From assembly GCA_020726505.1 (NCBI GenBank), contig JAHLEZ010000040.1, positions 248,001 through 312,000 on the forward strand: DNA of 64,000 nt. The letters run 5' to 3'. Below the pieces are notes generated by a model. It was given only the letters and a program-made list of their open reading frames with translations. It was not told the DNA's origin and did not search any database. Of this stretch, positions 32,222-44,479 are shown in pieces (positions within the stretch are counted from its first letter, which is position 1; every line of letters starts with the position of its first letter). This DNA comes from Leptodontidium sp. MPI-SDFR-AT-0119. Lineage: Eukaryota > Ascomycota > Leotiomycetes > Helotiales > Leptodontidiaceae. Made by a program: the position numbers and the translations under genes.

Positions 32222-33384
32222 CTAATACGCAGAGTACACAGTGTAGCTACCAGGCCCTGGCCAGTAACGATCTCCATCCGCAAGCTGACCCATACACTTT
32301 AGTATCATATACGCGACGAGCACTATACAAAGTAGTTCGAACCCCAAGATACAGAGGATAATAACGGCAATGATTGGGATGCTGATGATCCTGCACAACA
32401 GAGCAGCGAGCGCGACAATAGGTCCTATCACGAGCTGAACCGCCATGGATTCCCCGCCGCCGCCAGCGGAGGCAAGTGCACCAGGGCCGATAATCATCCC
32501 AGAGAAGAACATCACAAGCGCACCAGCGAACAGCACGAAGTCGAAGATTGCAACACCAAATAGTGTGCAGCGGTATTTGCGTTCGGACTTGGCTTCTATT
32601 GAAGGGGCGAAGAGGGCCAGGGAGGAACCCAGGTTGGCGAGACTTATGAGTAGAGAGAAGATTACTGCTGCTGCACCACCGCGGAGCAGAGATATGGACT
32701 GTTTTCGTCGAGAATCCGAGTTCGCTAGCGCAGAGAACTTTGGATCGGAAGGCTTTGTTGCGAGTGCTGATTTCCAAGTTGCAATTATGCCAGCCGTGTC
32801 GTGCAAATCCGAACCGCCCAGAGCCTTTTCCACAAGGTTCTCGATGGAAAACAGTGGAGGAAAGGCATAGTGACATTTTGTGTGGCCAGGGGAATCGACA
32901 TATAACTCGCAGGTACCTGTGTTGAAAAGTTCGTCAGTGAGTGTTGCAAAATGACTAGAGATAACCAAAAAAAACTTGACTTGACAAACCTGAGAACCCC
33001 CAAGACCAAGAATCCGGAAGGGCTGGATGATATAATTCGGTCTCATTGAAGGGTGTTGCAGTGGCGAGGTAGCTTATTATTGCACTCGTATCCGTGTTAT
33101 ACAAAGAAAGGACCTGAGTGGCTGGAGACAGACATCCAAGGACACAGGCAAAAGTAGCTCCGGCGGCGACTATTTCATCGTGAGCCTCGAGGGGAAAGTG
33201 AAATTGCCGTTATCGACTCACTGAAATACAGGAAGCTGAACCAGATACGTTGAACTGTTGGGTGGATGAACGGCTTCTTTTCCGGCTTCTCGCCGGATTC
33301 TTCATCAATGGAGCCTGTAAGAGTAAGTATAAAAGAACTGAAAGAATAACAGAAGGCTACAGACCCATTGTAATTCAAAATCAT
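32222..33384 (-). CDS. Sur7/PalI-like four-helix plasma-membrane protein
   Basis: Three exons (33384-33222, 33169-32990, 32916-32222) give 345 residues. After a cytosolic stretch with EESGEKPEKKPFIHP comes a first helix (FSFLYFIAAGATFACVLG). Next is an extracellular loop with the claudin-like signature SWSWGFSGTCELY and a second Cys in HTKCHYAFPPLF. Three more helices follow (ISLLRGGAAAVIFSLLIS; FGVAIFDFVLFAGALVMFF; AVIILCILGFELLCIVL). This is the topology of Sur7/PalI proteins, which organise eisosome-type membrane domains or sense ambient pH at the plasma membrane. The first ATG in frame is at 33384. A possible extra intron in the first exon (a GT...AG stretch after LNYNG) would break the frame, so it was not used. 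Confidence 0.76.
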
Positions 33385-33980
33385 GGGAAAGAGAGAAATT
33401 GTTTGAATTACTCGTGAGCTCAAGGCAGATGGAAGTTAGAGAAGTGGGTGGGGATTGACTTTTGTTGGTTCGAAAACCACCAAAAAAAAAAAAAAAATAA
33501 AGAAAAATAAAATCTGAAAGACAATTTCGGCCCCGAGGCTTATGCGGTCGATATTGGGGGGTATTTCTATCATTGTGGTCTAAAAAGGGGCTGTGGTTCA
33601 TGGAGTTTGCCGACTCCAGGTTGATTATTATTGAAACGGCGTACGCCCCACGCGGGTAATGCATCAAAACAGAAAATATTCGCAGGGAAGTTGCTTCTCT
33701 CCTCTTGGCCCTGCAGCTCGGTGAATTGTGCTCGATCTCATTGGGCTTATTTCAGCGGCAATATTCGGCGCCTCCAGTTGAGCATTGACGATGGCGTTTG
33801 TGGCGACCCTCTGTCTCACAGCAATCACAAGAACCGATATCGCATGACTTGAGCCTCTTGGCGTCGATTTGGGGAGCAACACTCTAAGACCAGTATTTGC
33901 TTTGCATTCTTTTATTTCAGATCGTTTGAAAGCTTATTATTCTTCAACAAACTTCTAGTGGGCTCAAGTAGGTATGTTCT
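33385..33980. other. Intergenic with A-run
   Basis: Promoter side of the Sur7-like gene and 3' side of the NLR-like gene. An A-rich run lies near 33480-33515. No gene recognised. Confidence 0.42.
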
Positions 33981-35420
33981 TCACCAAGTTACGCTCATCA
34001 ATTCCGCGGACAGAACGAACCTCCCAGCGTCGACCCATTTTGAAATGTCGAGCCGATCCAAGTGGCCCTTATCACAACCTGCAAGAAGAGGGTTCGGCCC
34101 AGATGAGGTGAGTAGAAGCCTCCCAACTCCCTCTTCAAACACAGCTAACAGATCATCCAAGGAGGACTTGATCTTGAGATCCTCGGAATGACCTAAATTA
34201 TGAAAGCCATCTATGATGCAGGTGCATCCGGGGATGGCCCTCAACAGCACTCGGATGAAAAGTATACATTCTGAAACGGAGTCTAGAGTCCCATTCAGCA
34301 CTGCAAATTTCTCTTTCCTTGTCCAGCCATCGAGTATCGTGCCCGGTAGTAGTTGTTGCAACAGCTGGTAGATGAAGGAGTACACAAGTCCCACCAAGAT
34401 GTCCTCCTCGGTATTTTGGCTACCAGCATGATTGATGTGACGGCATGGGTATGCCGCAATTGGCCGGTGTCTTTTTCTAGCTGTATCAAAGACAATTGCG
34501 CTCAAAGTAGTTGATTTGGGTCCGAAAAGCCAGAGTCTCGAAAGACTTGGTTCAGATAACCAAGTTTTTAGCTTGCGGATAACGGGACCATCAACGTTCA
34601 TCCTGCTGGCTTTGCCAGCGAATTCCTCTGTCATGGACTCTTGAATATGAGGTTGAACCAGCAATATAGCGTCCGAAATATGAGACTGCACAACTTCATC
34701 GGTCTCTTCAGCTTTCACTTCGGATATCGTTCCCACACCAGCATCAGGTCCAAACTTCAACAGATTCCCCGCAGACATCTGTTGTAACTCCCACATATGC
34801 GTTAACAGACGATAAATCTCTCCAATTCCTTCCGAACTTGTATTCACGGCGCCGAGAATATCCGCATCTCTTTCCGCGGATTTCGACTCATGGAATTCAA
34901 CCACATTGCTGTTTTCCAAGTCAACCTCGGCCACCATCAAAAGCTGCCGTACGAGAGATCTCATCACTCACATAATTAATTTCGGATACAGCGCGCCCAG
35001 AACCGCAAAATGCGCCTCTATCGTCGTCCTCAACTTCAGCAAGTCCTCCCTTTCCACAAAATGCCACTTCAGCTTCTCATACTGTCGTTTGAACCAATCC
35101 CGCTTTCTCTTCCCATCATCATTCAAGCCCGAGTAATCCATCACCTTCTCCGTGAACTCTTTTATCAGAGGTTCCAAAGCTTCAATTGTTGGTCTGAATG
35201 TGCTGACTTTCTTCTCATTGAGGCCAGAAGCGGAAAGGCCATCTTCCTCTTCGGCTGCATATGAATGCAAAGCTTGGAGAGAGTTTGTTATTGGAGCTAT
35301 GAAGGAAGATGCGCGTTTGTGATCCGAGGGACTGCCTGTTGCAGAATTTAGTGCTTGAGTGATTTCAAGGAGGAGGTTGATGGCGGCTATGATGTCGCCG
35401 GCGCTCCATCCGAATGACAT
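33981..35420 (-). CDS. Short NLR-like protein: fungal STAND N-terminal domain plus degenerate NTPase core
   Basis: Two exons (35420-34972 and 34908-33981) joined by a 63-bp GTGAGT...ACAG intron give 458 residues; the intron removes an in-frame TGA. The N-terminal ~150 residues, starting MSFGWSAGDIIAAINLLLEI, resemble the helical N-terminal domain of many fungal NACHT/STAND proteins. The C-terminal half has a NACHT-like order. FGPKSTTLSAIVF stands where a Walker A would be but lacks the GxGK Lys. CTCIIDGFHNL resembles the Walker B IDGLDE with acids lost. RLLLTSSGPN resembles the sensor-1 region. There are no C-terminal repeats. The protein thus looks like an ATP-binding-deficient, repeat-less NLR. 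Its start codon faces a HET gene 295 bp away. Family placement is by motif memory only. Confidence 0.7.
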
Positions 35421-35715
35421 GTTTTAGTTGAGCGAAAGCGTGCTCTGGACGATTTTGAGTTGAAAGAGGTTTAAAATCAGGAAGGCAGGTGAGTTGTGCT
35501 GCTTGCCGGCTAATGGGGCTGTGCCGTGGGGTGTGGCTGCAGCTGGATGCCTAGTTGGATCGCCGCTGTAAAGCCTCCTAGACCGTCCAATAGTAGATTA
35601 ACATTCCGGTGAAGCTATATCTGAGACAAATTGGCCTCGCTAATCTCACAAGGACATCTCTCCTCGTTCTCAGAAATTACTGCAGCAATCACTCTTTCCG
35701 CGGACCCAAATCAAG
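35421..35715. promoter_or_regulatory. Shared divergent promoter of NLR-like and HET genes
   Basis: Only 295 bp separate the two start codons, so any promoter elements are shared or interleaved. No specific motif was identified. Confidence 0.55.
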
Positions 35716-37355
35716 ATGCGGCTTCTTGAGGCACGTTCGAAGCAGTTCGCGGAGTTTTTTGACCAAATACCACCCTACGCCATCCTATCACACACGTGGG
35801 GACCAAATGAGTTGACTTTCAAAGACGTGGAGCGGAACGGATATGTTCCGTCTCAGAAAATCGATGGCTGTTGTGAGCAAGCCTTAAAAGATGGCTTGAA
35901 TTTTGCGTGGGTAGACACATGTTGCATCGACAAGAGCAACAGCGCAGAGCTTTCTGAGGCTATCAACTCCATGTGGGATTGGTACCCGCCGGAGCCAAGT
36001 GCTACGCATATCTTTCGGATGTCCCTTCTGGAGTCAATGTGGAAGAGGAAGACTCGAGATTTTCTGAAAGCCGATGGTTCACTCGAGGGTGGACACTACA
36101 GGAGCTGATAGCGCCAAAGAAAGTGAAGTTTTATGACGAATCGTGGAATTTCATTGGCCGAAAGAGTGCGTCCGAGGATGATCAAGATTTCACAATGCTC
36201 CTGAGCCGGGTGACCCGGATCGATGTCGAGATACTGGCAGATCGGAGGTCATTTGGCCAGTTCGGTGTGGCCCAGAGGATGAGTTGGGCAGCTCGCAGAA
36301 CTACAACTAGGGTAGAGGACACAGCTTATTCTCTCCTCGGCTTATTCGGAATTAATATGCCACTACTCTACGGTGAAGGCAGTCGAGCTTTTCAACGGCT
36401 CCAGGAGGAGATTATCAAAGCTTCAGATGACGAGTCAATATTTGCTTGGGACTTTAACGAAACCCCTCGTCGACACGTAGCTCTATTCGCTGTCTCGCCG
36501 CGCAATTTCGCATCTTGCGGACACATGGTGCCTTCCATACTAGCAGGATTTAAACACTCTCATTATACCCTCACCAACAAGGGACTGTATATCTAAACCA
36601 GTCTTGAATACATTCCGATTAATGGAGGAACAGCACTTGCTCTCCTGAATTGTGTAGAAAATGTAGCTGGAGAAGTTCTCGCCATAGCTCTGGTCCGGTC
36701 GAGGGAGAATGACATGATTTTTTCCAGGCATTCTCAGATGCCTCCAATTCTAGTTCCATTGTACCTGTTCCGAGAGCCAGTAACCCATGTGTATATACAC
36801 AGATCGATGGGGCACAAGGTGCATACCTTATTTTCCGGATTGAGGGTTCAGTATTTCTTCGGGGATGTGGACAGATACAGAATTCCAGAGTTCTACCCAC
36901 CCAATTGGCGCGGGATATTGACAGATGGGCCCTCGTTATGGCACTAACTGAAGAACCTAGAAACTGGCCGCCAGGATATTATATTCCTTGTCGACCACGC
37001 GGATTGGCCAAATTTTGCGGTGTGGCTCGACTACGGGTTTTCGTTGGAGAGGCACCTGCAGCCACAAAAACTCAAGTGCCGTGCAGCGTTTGTTGGGCCA
37101 GGCAAAACCCTTGCGGAAGTTGTCTTACATAGGAGAGGCTCGAGGAGCTCTCGCTCGGTAGGGCTAGCGATGGATTGGAAGGAAGCTCTTTACTGGGGAG
37201 ATGTCGAATTGAGGTTTGAAGTCGGTAAGGAGAAGAGGCCGCAGGGCGAGCTCTGGATTGCCCGCATTCATGTCAATCCAAAATCTCATGTTGAGAGTCG
37301 AGATTCTTCGGGAAACACTAGCTTAGAAGGTTTAGCTGCACTAGAAGGCGTGTAG
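35716..37355 (+). pseudogene. HET-domain (heterokaryon incompatibility) gene, broken
   Basis: The start reads PPYAILSHTWGPNELTF, KIDGCCEQALKDGLNFAWVDTCCID and AELSEAINSM, the canonical HET domain. The frame then changes near 35985 (after WDWY), and the domain continues in the next frame as AKCYAYLSDV, SRWFTRGWTLQELIAP and SLLGLFGINMPLLYGEG. Stops at 36594 and 36945 interrupt the C-terminal region in that second frame; both are TAA where CAA would restore a Gln. The frame then runs to the stop at 37353-37355. HET proteins trigger cell death on non-self recognition. The break near 35985 could also be a one-base sequencing error, but the two stops make loss of function likely. It is divergent from the NLR-like gene. 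Confidence 0.82.
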
Positions 37356-37514
37356 CTTTCCTTCTATCCAAAGGGGAGTTCATTTGTTCCTTCCGAGTTG
37401 AGGAAAATGAGAATACACTGAATCACTGGTGACGTATACTCTCAATCAAACAGGCCAGCTTACAATAATTTTCTTCGAGCTTGTTTCAAGGTTGTTCAAG
37501 TTCTGAAGACTGTT

Positions 37515-40500
37515 CTACTCCGCAATCCACCCCGAGTCATGCGCTCTAGCACTCTCAGACAACCCATCAATAGCCTTGATCGCATTCTTATATTGTGTCC
37601 TATTCTCTACCACCTTTCTCAGCAAATCAGCCGTGATATCAATCTCTTCATCTTCCTCTCCTCTAGCATGATATCGTGCGAGGTTGATCGCACTCTGAAG
37701 TACTATTGCCCCCATTAATATTCGATCCGCTCCAAGTAGACTAGTAACTTACTATTCCTAATCTCCCTCCCATTCAAATTCAACCCCAACATCATCGGAT
37801 CATTCTTCGCAAAATTCTGCGTCGAAGAAGGGATATTCAACCTCCTCACACCAGGTCGCAGTTTCCGTTGTTCACGCTCCAGCTTGTTAAAGAAGCCGTC
37901 CCAGACTTGGGGCCGGGAGGAGGGAGTGAGGGTTTTGTAGCCGAGGAAGAGGTGGATGCGCGATGTGAAGGCGGGGTCGATTGCCCCTGGGCGGTTGGTG
38001 GTCTAATTTTCAGATTATCAGTAGAGGTTTGAGGCAGGGGAAATGGGAGCTTTACCAGGAACATGGTGCCGGAGTAGTATTCCATTGTGCGGAGGAATGC
38101 TATTTTGTGTCAGAGAAGGCAAACTGTGCCGGTGGGGAGAGTGGATACCTGTTACAAGCGAATTTCGAGATAAGTCTTCTTTTTCTCGACGCTCGAGGTA
38201 GATGTCTGCTTCGTCGATCAGGACAATACCGTTCCAGGATGTGGCTCGGTCTAGCCACTTGGCTAGTTTTGCTTCCATTGTTGTTTCTTCTGTTCCCAGG
38301 TCTGCGACTGTTAATGACAGCAAAGGTCTGTTGGTGTGCTTCGCAACACATTCTATTCTCTATCAGTTTGAATGATCTCTTCCGGGGCAAGAAAATACTT
38401 ACCAACGGTAAAAGTCTTCCCAGTTCCAGGATGTCCTGTTTTCGTCAGACCTGTGGTTCTTGGAGCAAGTGGGAGTTTCAACAAACCATATAGCAGAATC
38501 ACCTGACCACGCCCCTTTCCCTCGATAAATTCAGCATTCCATGAATCGATTGAGTCATCTCCAATCATGCCCATCAACATTTCTCGTTCACTCGGTTCCA
38601 AAACGACACGCTTCATAGCTTGTTTGTCCTCATCAACCGGATATACATATTTCATCTCGAAGATCACTAGCAGATGTCAGTCTCAAGCGCCAATATCCTG
38701 CAGGTAACTTACTCCACTCTTTCCTCTGCAGAGCAAAACCAAGGACGTGAGAACTAAACAGCAGTAGTTGGTCCGGAGTTGGCATGTTCCTCTCATTGCA
38801 AACCATATCATTGAACTTCGACCATCGTGGGCCACCGTCCAGATCCAAAGGCTTTGCAAAGTGTGTGTAGAAATCTGCTTCTTCATCTTCGGGAATTTGG
38901 CTCTTTTCAATCGGTTGCCATGCCCGTTGCTGCATCGCTGAACGAGGGGGATTGTCTCGACTTGAGCCTCGTTTGGGGGCATAAGTCAGATAGCCGCTTG
39001 GATCAACCATTATCTCTCCATTATACTGAGTTTGATCGTTAGCAGTGAGATAATAGGTGTCTATGAGGCACATATACTGACCTGGACAAGATGATTCGCA
39101 ATTACAGAACCAGAATACCTCCTATGAGCAGGTAAACCACAGACGATCTTGAAATACTCAGCACCACGAGCAATAAGCTCCTCCTCTACCCTTCCATCAT
39201 CTTTCAGAAACTGTTTAGGGAAGATATTCAGCTCGTCGATTTTGCATAAGCCATTGTATCGATCAATTGTGAATTCGTGGGCTTGTCTAGTGAGGCGTTG
39301 TCCCGTGTATGCCAAGTTCCAGACCTGGATTGTCCACTTGTCTAGGGGCGAGACGCCGAAAGGATCCGGGGTGTGGTCAGCAGCCAGCACCACAAACCCT
39401 GCGAGATCCTTTCTGACTCGAGCAAAGACTGTATCGCCTGGCTTGAAGAGAAGCCAGAGCATGTCGTAGGATGCGTAACCATTCTCGTAGTTTTGAAGCT
39501 CGGGTTCAATGACGCCTTCGTAGTGATCTTTGTAAGTTGGAGAGTTGAGCAAGATGTTAAGATGATTGTGGGTAGTTTCATCGCAAGTCACGGTGGTGAG
39601 AGACTCGTCAGCCTCATCACCGAGGACAGCAGTCTTGTCTTCGTTGTTGTATGCCTCGGCAACTCTTTGAAGATCGTCATGGTAATGCACTAATACTCGA
39701 TATGGCTCTTTGAACAGAAGCTCTCTGCCTTGCAGATCATGGCCCGGGTAATACAGTACCAATTTCCGGAGGACGTTTTGGATGTGCGGAGACAGAATTC
39801 GAATATACGTTGGCTCGATAACACGGGCGAAGAAATCCTCTCCTACAACAAAGGGCTCTGGGTCAGGATCTCGATTTGTTCCAAAAGTAGATCTGTGTTG
39901 GCTCTTTCTGTCCTTCAATTTGTTTCCTTGGATGTAAAGCATGACATCCATTGGTGCATGTTCAGTGCGAGTATTTCCATGGCTCTCGATGAAGCCTTCA
40001 AAGGGTGTTGTTGAATAGCGGAGCAACTCCTCTTGTGTCAGAAGGTCTCGGCATGAGAGACGGTAGATGATTGTGGATGGGTCTCTCATTGCAGGGCCAG
40101 TGGATAGTCTGTGAGCTTTGTTGGATGGACTGGGTCCTCTGCTTGAACTGCCTGGAGATAGGATGCTTTGGAGAAGAGTGGTCTTGTCTCGTAAGTCGTC
40201 CACAAGAGACTGTACATCACTTCGGGAGCCTTCAAGAGCCGTCTTATCAACTTCGGGTTGAAATCGAATCTGCGGAGGTGTCGACGATGTGGCTGTTCTA
40301 TCAATTTCATTGCTGAATCGAACAAGTGATTTTGACGGTTGTTCCAACTGATCCTGTCCTTCAGCAGATCTGAAGGATGCCCTCAGAGAAGGTGTGGTTT
40401 CGGGATCATTCACGTCTGGTAGTGTCGAAGATGGGGGAAGTGCTGGAGATACCTCAGCTAGAGTCGTGAGTGAGGATGGTGGCGGCCTTGGGGAAGGTCC

Positions 40501-41256
40501 TGGTTGGTCACTGGACCTTTGAGCCAGTTCTTCTTTCAAGCTTTTCAAATCTTGCACGTCTTTCAATCCAAATCCAGTGGCGGGAGCTGGTCGACGTTTG
40601 GTTTGTCTCCTTGAGGCTACCTTTTGACGTGAATCCGAATCACTGGCGGAGGAGCCAGAGGCCGGGACATCTTGGCGCCGTCGTGGCCTTTCTCTCTCTC
40701 GATCTCTGTCTCGGTCTCTATCTCGGTCTCTGTCTCGTTCCCGCATATCACGACTTTCGTCATCATACCCTCTGTTGCGATAGAAATCGTCTCTCTCGTG
40801 CCTTTCTCTATCGGGTCTTCTGAAGCCGACGGAATGCCTCCTGGGCATCTCCACGGGTGGCTTCTTGTCCCGATATGAGTCTGCAAGATCCAAGGCTGGA
40901 GGCTCAGGAGCTCGAGGGAGCCTGGAAGAAGACAGCGTTGGCGACGTCAAAGGTCTGCCTGTGGGAGGTGGTCCCATCGTTCTAGATGTACGATGGGTTG
41001 TTGGGGTGTAGCCCTCTATTGATGTCGGTCGCATTGCACTTATCACGGGCGGAGGCCCACGAGGCGGATAGATATCATTCATATTATTTGACGACGCTCG
41101 GAGAGCTCGAGGATCCATAGCGATGTACGGAGCGCGAGGTCGTTCGGAGTACCCGTATCGGTCAGCCATCGTTGGGAAGCCTGACACTCGATATGACCGT
41201 TGGCGGGTTGTTGGATTTGCAGCTGTAGAAATGTCGATGATTTCTGCATCTCTCAT
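37515..41256 (-). CDS. AAA+ ATPase with long disordered N-terminus (fungal DUF7025/AAA type)
   Basis: Eight exons (41256-39082, 39025-38713, 38666-38487, 38435-38403, 38352-38149, 38099-38056, 38002-37753, 37702-37515) close to 1128 residues. Residues 1-~330 are Pro/Ser/Arg-rich and disordered, with an Arg-Asp repeat tract (RDRDRDRDRDRDRERERP). Residues ~390-740 form a folded region typical of fungal proteins that precede this AAA core. The AAA domain has Walker A GHPGTGKT (about 890-897), Walker B GIVLIDEAD (about 942-950), and the arginine-finger region TNRPGAIDPAFTSRIH, so it should be ATP-active. Walker A is split across an intron. Family members are common in ascomycetes; function undefined. 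The ATG at 41256 was used; a second in-frame ATG at 41169 is equally possible. Confidence 0.88.
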
Positions 41257-42890
41257 GAGGTTCGTCGTGATTTCGCAGCCTCACCGAGGCTCAGCCGCAA
41301 AATGGGGGCGGTGATCATCCAAAGGCCTCGTGCATGTCAGAGTGGTGCTGCCCTAATAAGCCTGAAATTATCGAATCACAGGCTGTCAGCATCATGCGTG
41401 CATCTGCAGCACCCGTTAGCTCTGACAGTGGACCGGTAGGCCTTTGAGCCAGTCGCTGACTCGCTGAAGAGCCTGGGAGAATGAATGCGTGGGACGCCAA
41501 ATTTCATTAAAATGGCAGGATTAGAGGAAGGTTGTCTTCTGGGGACCACTTAATATTGGCAGAGAAATAGAAAATGTTGAACATTCGAGAAGGAAGTTCC
41601 GTTATTGTGAGGCACTGCTGAAGATGTTGAAAGAAGGCTTGCGGGTCGCATCGAGAAAACACCCCCTTCAGGGGCCCCTGCCACTACGCACATCCCTGAA
41701 GCCCGAGAGGTGGAGGCTCATTATCCAGTGGCAGCGATAAGTATCTTCAAATGGGTAAAATGCTATTCAAGGAGGCTAAAACCAAGAGGGTCAAGAAATA
41801 TCAGCACAAGATAGATACGATACAAATTATATAAGCCCATAGCCACAAGTGCTTCCGGTTTCGACTTCGCCGGACTCCAGTCACTAATCAAAACAGCAAA
41901 CACAAAGTTTAGCCCACTTCCCACCTCCACCTCCCTTTCCCCCTTGCTCGCCCTCAAAAAACAACATACCACAACAACACAACCCCCTTCCCCAACAACC
42001 TCAACAGCGTCCTCTCCTTCTCATCCTCCAAAACCCTAACCTCCAACCTTTGGCAATGGTTAGGTTTTTGCCGTCGCGCGGCCTCTGGCGATTGCAGTTG
42101 TTAGTTAGTGCGAAGATTGTGGGGATTTGGCGAGAAGGCGAGAGGAGGAAGGGAGGAGAAGGTACAAGTAGCCTTGATTTGCGAGGGCATTTAGTCCTGG
42201 GCAAGGCCCTCGTTCTTCGATTGGGCCACGGATATACTTGTATGAATGGTCTGTGATCGTTAGATGCATGATGCCGATGGTAACCCGGATCAGCGGTCGA
42301 GGAGTACACAGAGGTGGGAGAGAGGGGAAAACTTTCAAGAATTTTTGGGGTCATTGACAGCCACTTGACCACCCCTCCGCCCCCAAAAAGCCATTTCCTG
42401 AATAGAAATGCATTTTCAAAACGAGATCGGAGACCCGCACCACACGGCCAAGACTAAAACTAATCTTGTATGAGCTCTTGCAGATTTGTTTGGGTCGCAA
42501 CACATCCAGAGAAAGCAGAAAGATATCGTGGACGAAGTGAAATTCGGAAATCGGCGCAAGAAGCGGCGGAGTGTCTCCGGACAAGGAACTTTCCTTGCCT
42601 CTATCTCGGCCACCAGAGATTCACGCCTTTGCTCCACTGTACATATTTCCAAGATTTCACTCAAAGGGAAAAGCAGGAGTGAGAATCAGTCATCTCGATT
42701 ACGTTGTGAACAAATTGTTCCTCATGCTGTCTGCTTGGTGTTTCCAACCAGAGCCTCTAGAAAGGACGACCTGTCCACAATTTAGAAGTCGAATTGAGTT
42801 ATTTCGACTTTATTTCCCATACAAACGTTTAGCGCAAAATTGCCGAGGGACTCAATTCGAGTTAGTCAATTCGACTTATTGAGGTTACGT
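41257..42890. other. Intergenic, with small imperfect inverted repeat near the end
   Basis: No gene recognised. Near 42786-42884, copies of GTCGAATTGA and TCAATTCGAC face each other imperfectly, suggesting a decayed foldback. Beyond this the base composition turns strongly AT-rich. Confidence 0.4.
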
Positions 42891-44152
42891 TTAAATAAGC
42901 TTAGATGCGGCTTAAACTCACATATAAGTTAGCCCAGCCATATACGATACTAATCCCGTCGAGATTTCTAACGGAACTTTATTATAAGATGAGTTTTACG
43001 AGAAGACAGTTGTCGTCGTCGAGTTTTAATAAAGGAAGCAAATATACGGGCTAAATACAAATCCTAAATATAAAGTGAGTATAAAAGTATAAAAGTATAA
43101 AAGCGGAAATTACAGCTAGTTATTACACGTATAAGTTTAGAGTATAAATACTAAACGCGTGAGGGCAAGAAGACATATAGAGTGTAAAGAGTAAAGAACT
43201 AAGTTAATTCGATTTATATTTTTTATATTATAAATCTATTTATATATTTCCTAGTTTAGCGTGTAGTCGTGTGTTCTTAGTACAAGTATGCCGTATTACT
43301 TAGTAGCATCGACGTATATTTAAGGGACAAAGACAAGTATAATATATTACAAGACAAACAGACGCGGATTATTTAATACATCTAAGCTATTAAAGAATTA
43401 ATTAAAAGCTAGGCAGAGTTAAACAGGTTAGTTTTTTTATTAGTAAGCAGTCTACTTATTTCCGAGTTACAACTACTAAGGACAAATAAGATATAATGTG
43501 AATTCGAAAACGAAAATGCCAGATTATGTCGGTTTATTAGTTGTTATAAAGATTAGATTCGAAAGTATTATCAGGAGTATAAGTGGGAGAATAAGTAAAA
43601 GGGCAGACCTAAAGCAGGGATAGAAAAGAAATTCCTATAAAAAACTAGAGTCTATTATTAGTATTTTTTTGTCCACGGCCTTAGAGCGTAGTTTTTCGAG
43701 GTACAAGTAGCCGATTCTAGTCTAGTTATATCGACCGGAGACGTTAATTTAGATACTATAAAGGCGACGTTAAAGTAAGTCATATAGTAAGTAAAAGAGG
43801 AAGCACGCCGTTAGATTACTGAACCTGTTAGTCTACAAGTCCTTACATGAGTATACTTTAGTCTAGAAAAGGGGGTACGGGTTAAAGTCAGGGGTTAGAG
43901 CTTAGCCGGACTAGTTTCAGTGTAAATTCGGTGAGGTTTCGTAATATATAGTCTAACTCTCCTCGCACTCTTTTAAAATATATATAGATTTTGAACTATA
44001 TTTTATTACTTTATTATTATACACGCATTTTAAATATATTTACACTTATAGCGTAGTACATAAACCAGTACTATATTAACACTAATTAGTAATAAGTTTA
44101 TATCGTTAACCTTACTATAAATAGAAAAGGTCTTAGGCTATAGAACAGATTT
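42891..44152. repeat. AT-rich, RIP-like degenerate repeat DNA
   Basis: TA-rich sequence with many stops in all frames and abrupt compositional change from the flanking genes. Some lines look like decayed coding sequence but nothing was identifiable. It is interrupted by the chromovirus insertion and continues at 50939. Confidence 0.6.
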
Positions 44153-44452
44153 TGTTACGGCTGGCAAGAGGTTGATACGGCGAGTTGACTCTAGCTGTGT
44201 ATTTGGGCCTCTAGCTACGCTCAGAATCGAGAAGAAAAGACAAGGAGGAAAGGAGAGCTCTCCGTAAGGGAGAGCTCGAGTATAAATACACGAAGGACCC
44301 TCCTAATAGGGCCTAGCGTAGTCGGGGGCCATTCATCCACATGTCGCAGGCTCGCCACTAAGTCTTCCCTATTAGGCTTAGCGCCGTCGCATAGCCAGCG
44401 ATATTACGAGCCCGTGTCAGTTAAAATGCGAGGCGCATCGTAAGTCGTAATA
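44153..44452 (-). repeat. 3' LTR of the chromovirus
   Basis: 300 bp, aligned throughout with the copy at 50639-50938. The visible differences are mainly C/T and G/A. It is preceded (in element orientation) by the polypurine tract at 44456-44467. Confidence 0.92.
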
Positions 44453-44479
44453 TTACCCCCCCCTCCCAAAAAACTACGT

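Noticed and set aside
33330..33385. Additional intron in the first exon of the Sur7-like gene
   Set aside because: The 50-bp GT...AG stretch would break the frame; reading through keeps the protein open.
40690..40760. DNA repeat array in the AAA gene
   Set aside because: It is the coding sequence of the Arg-Asp tract, not an independent repeat.
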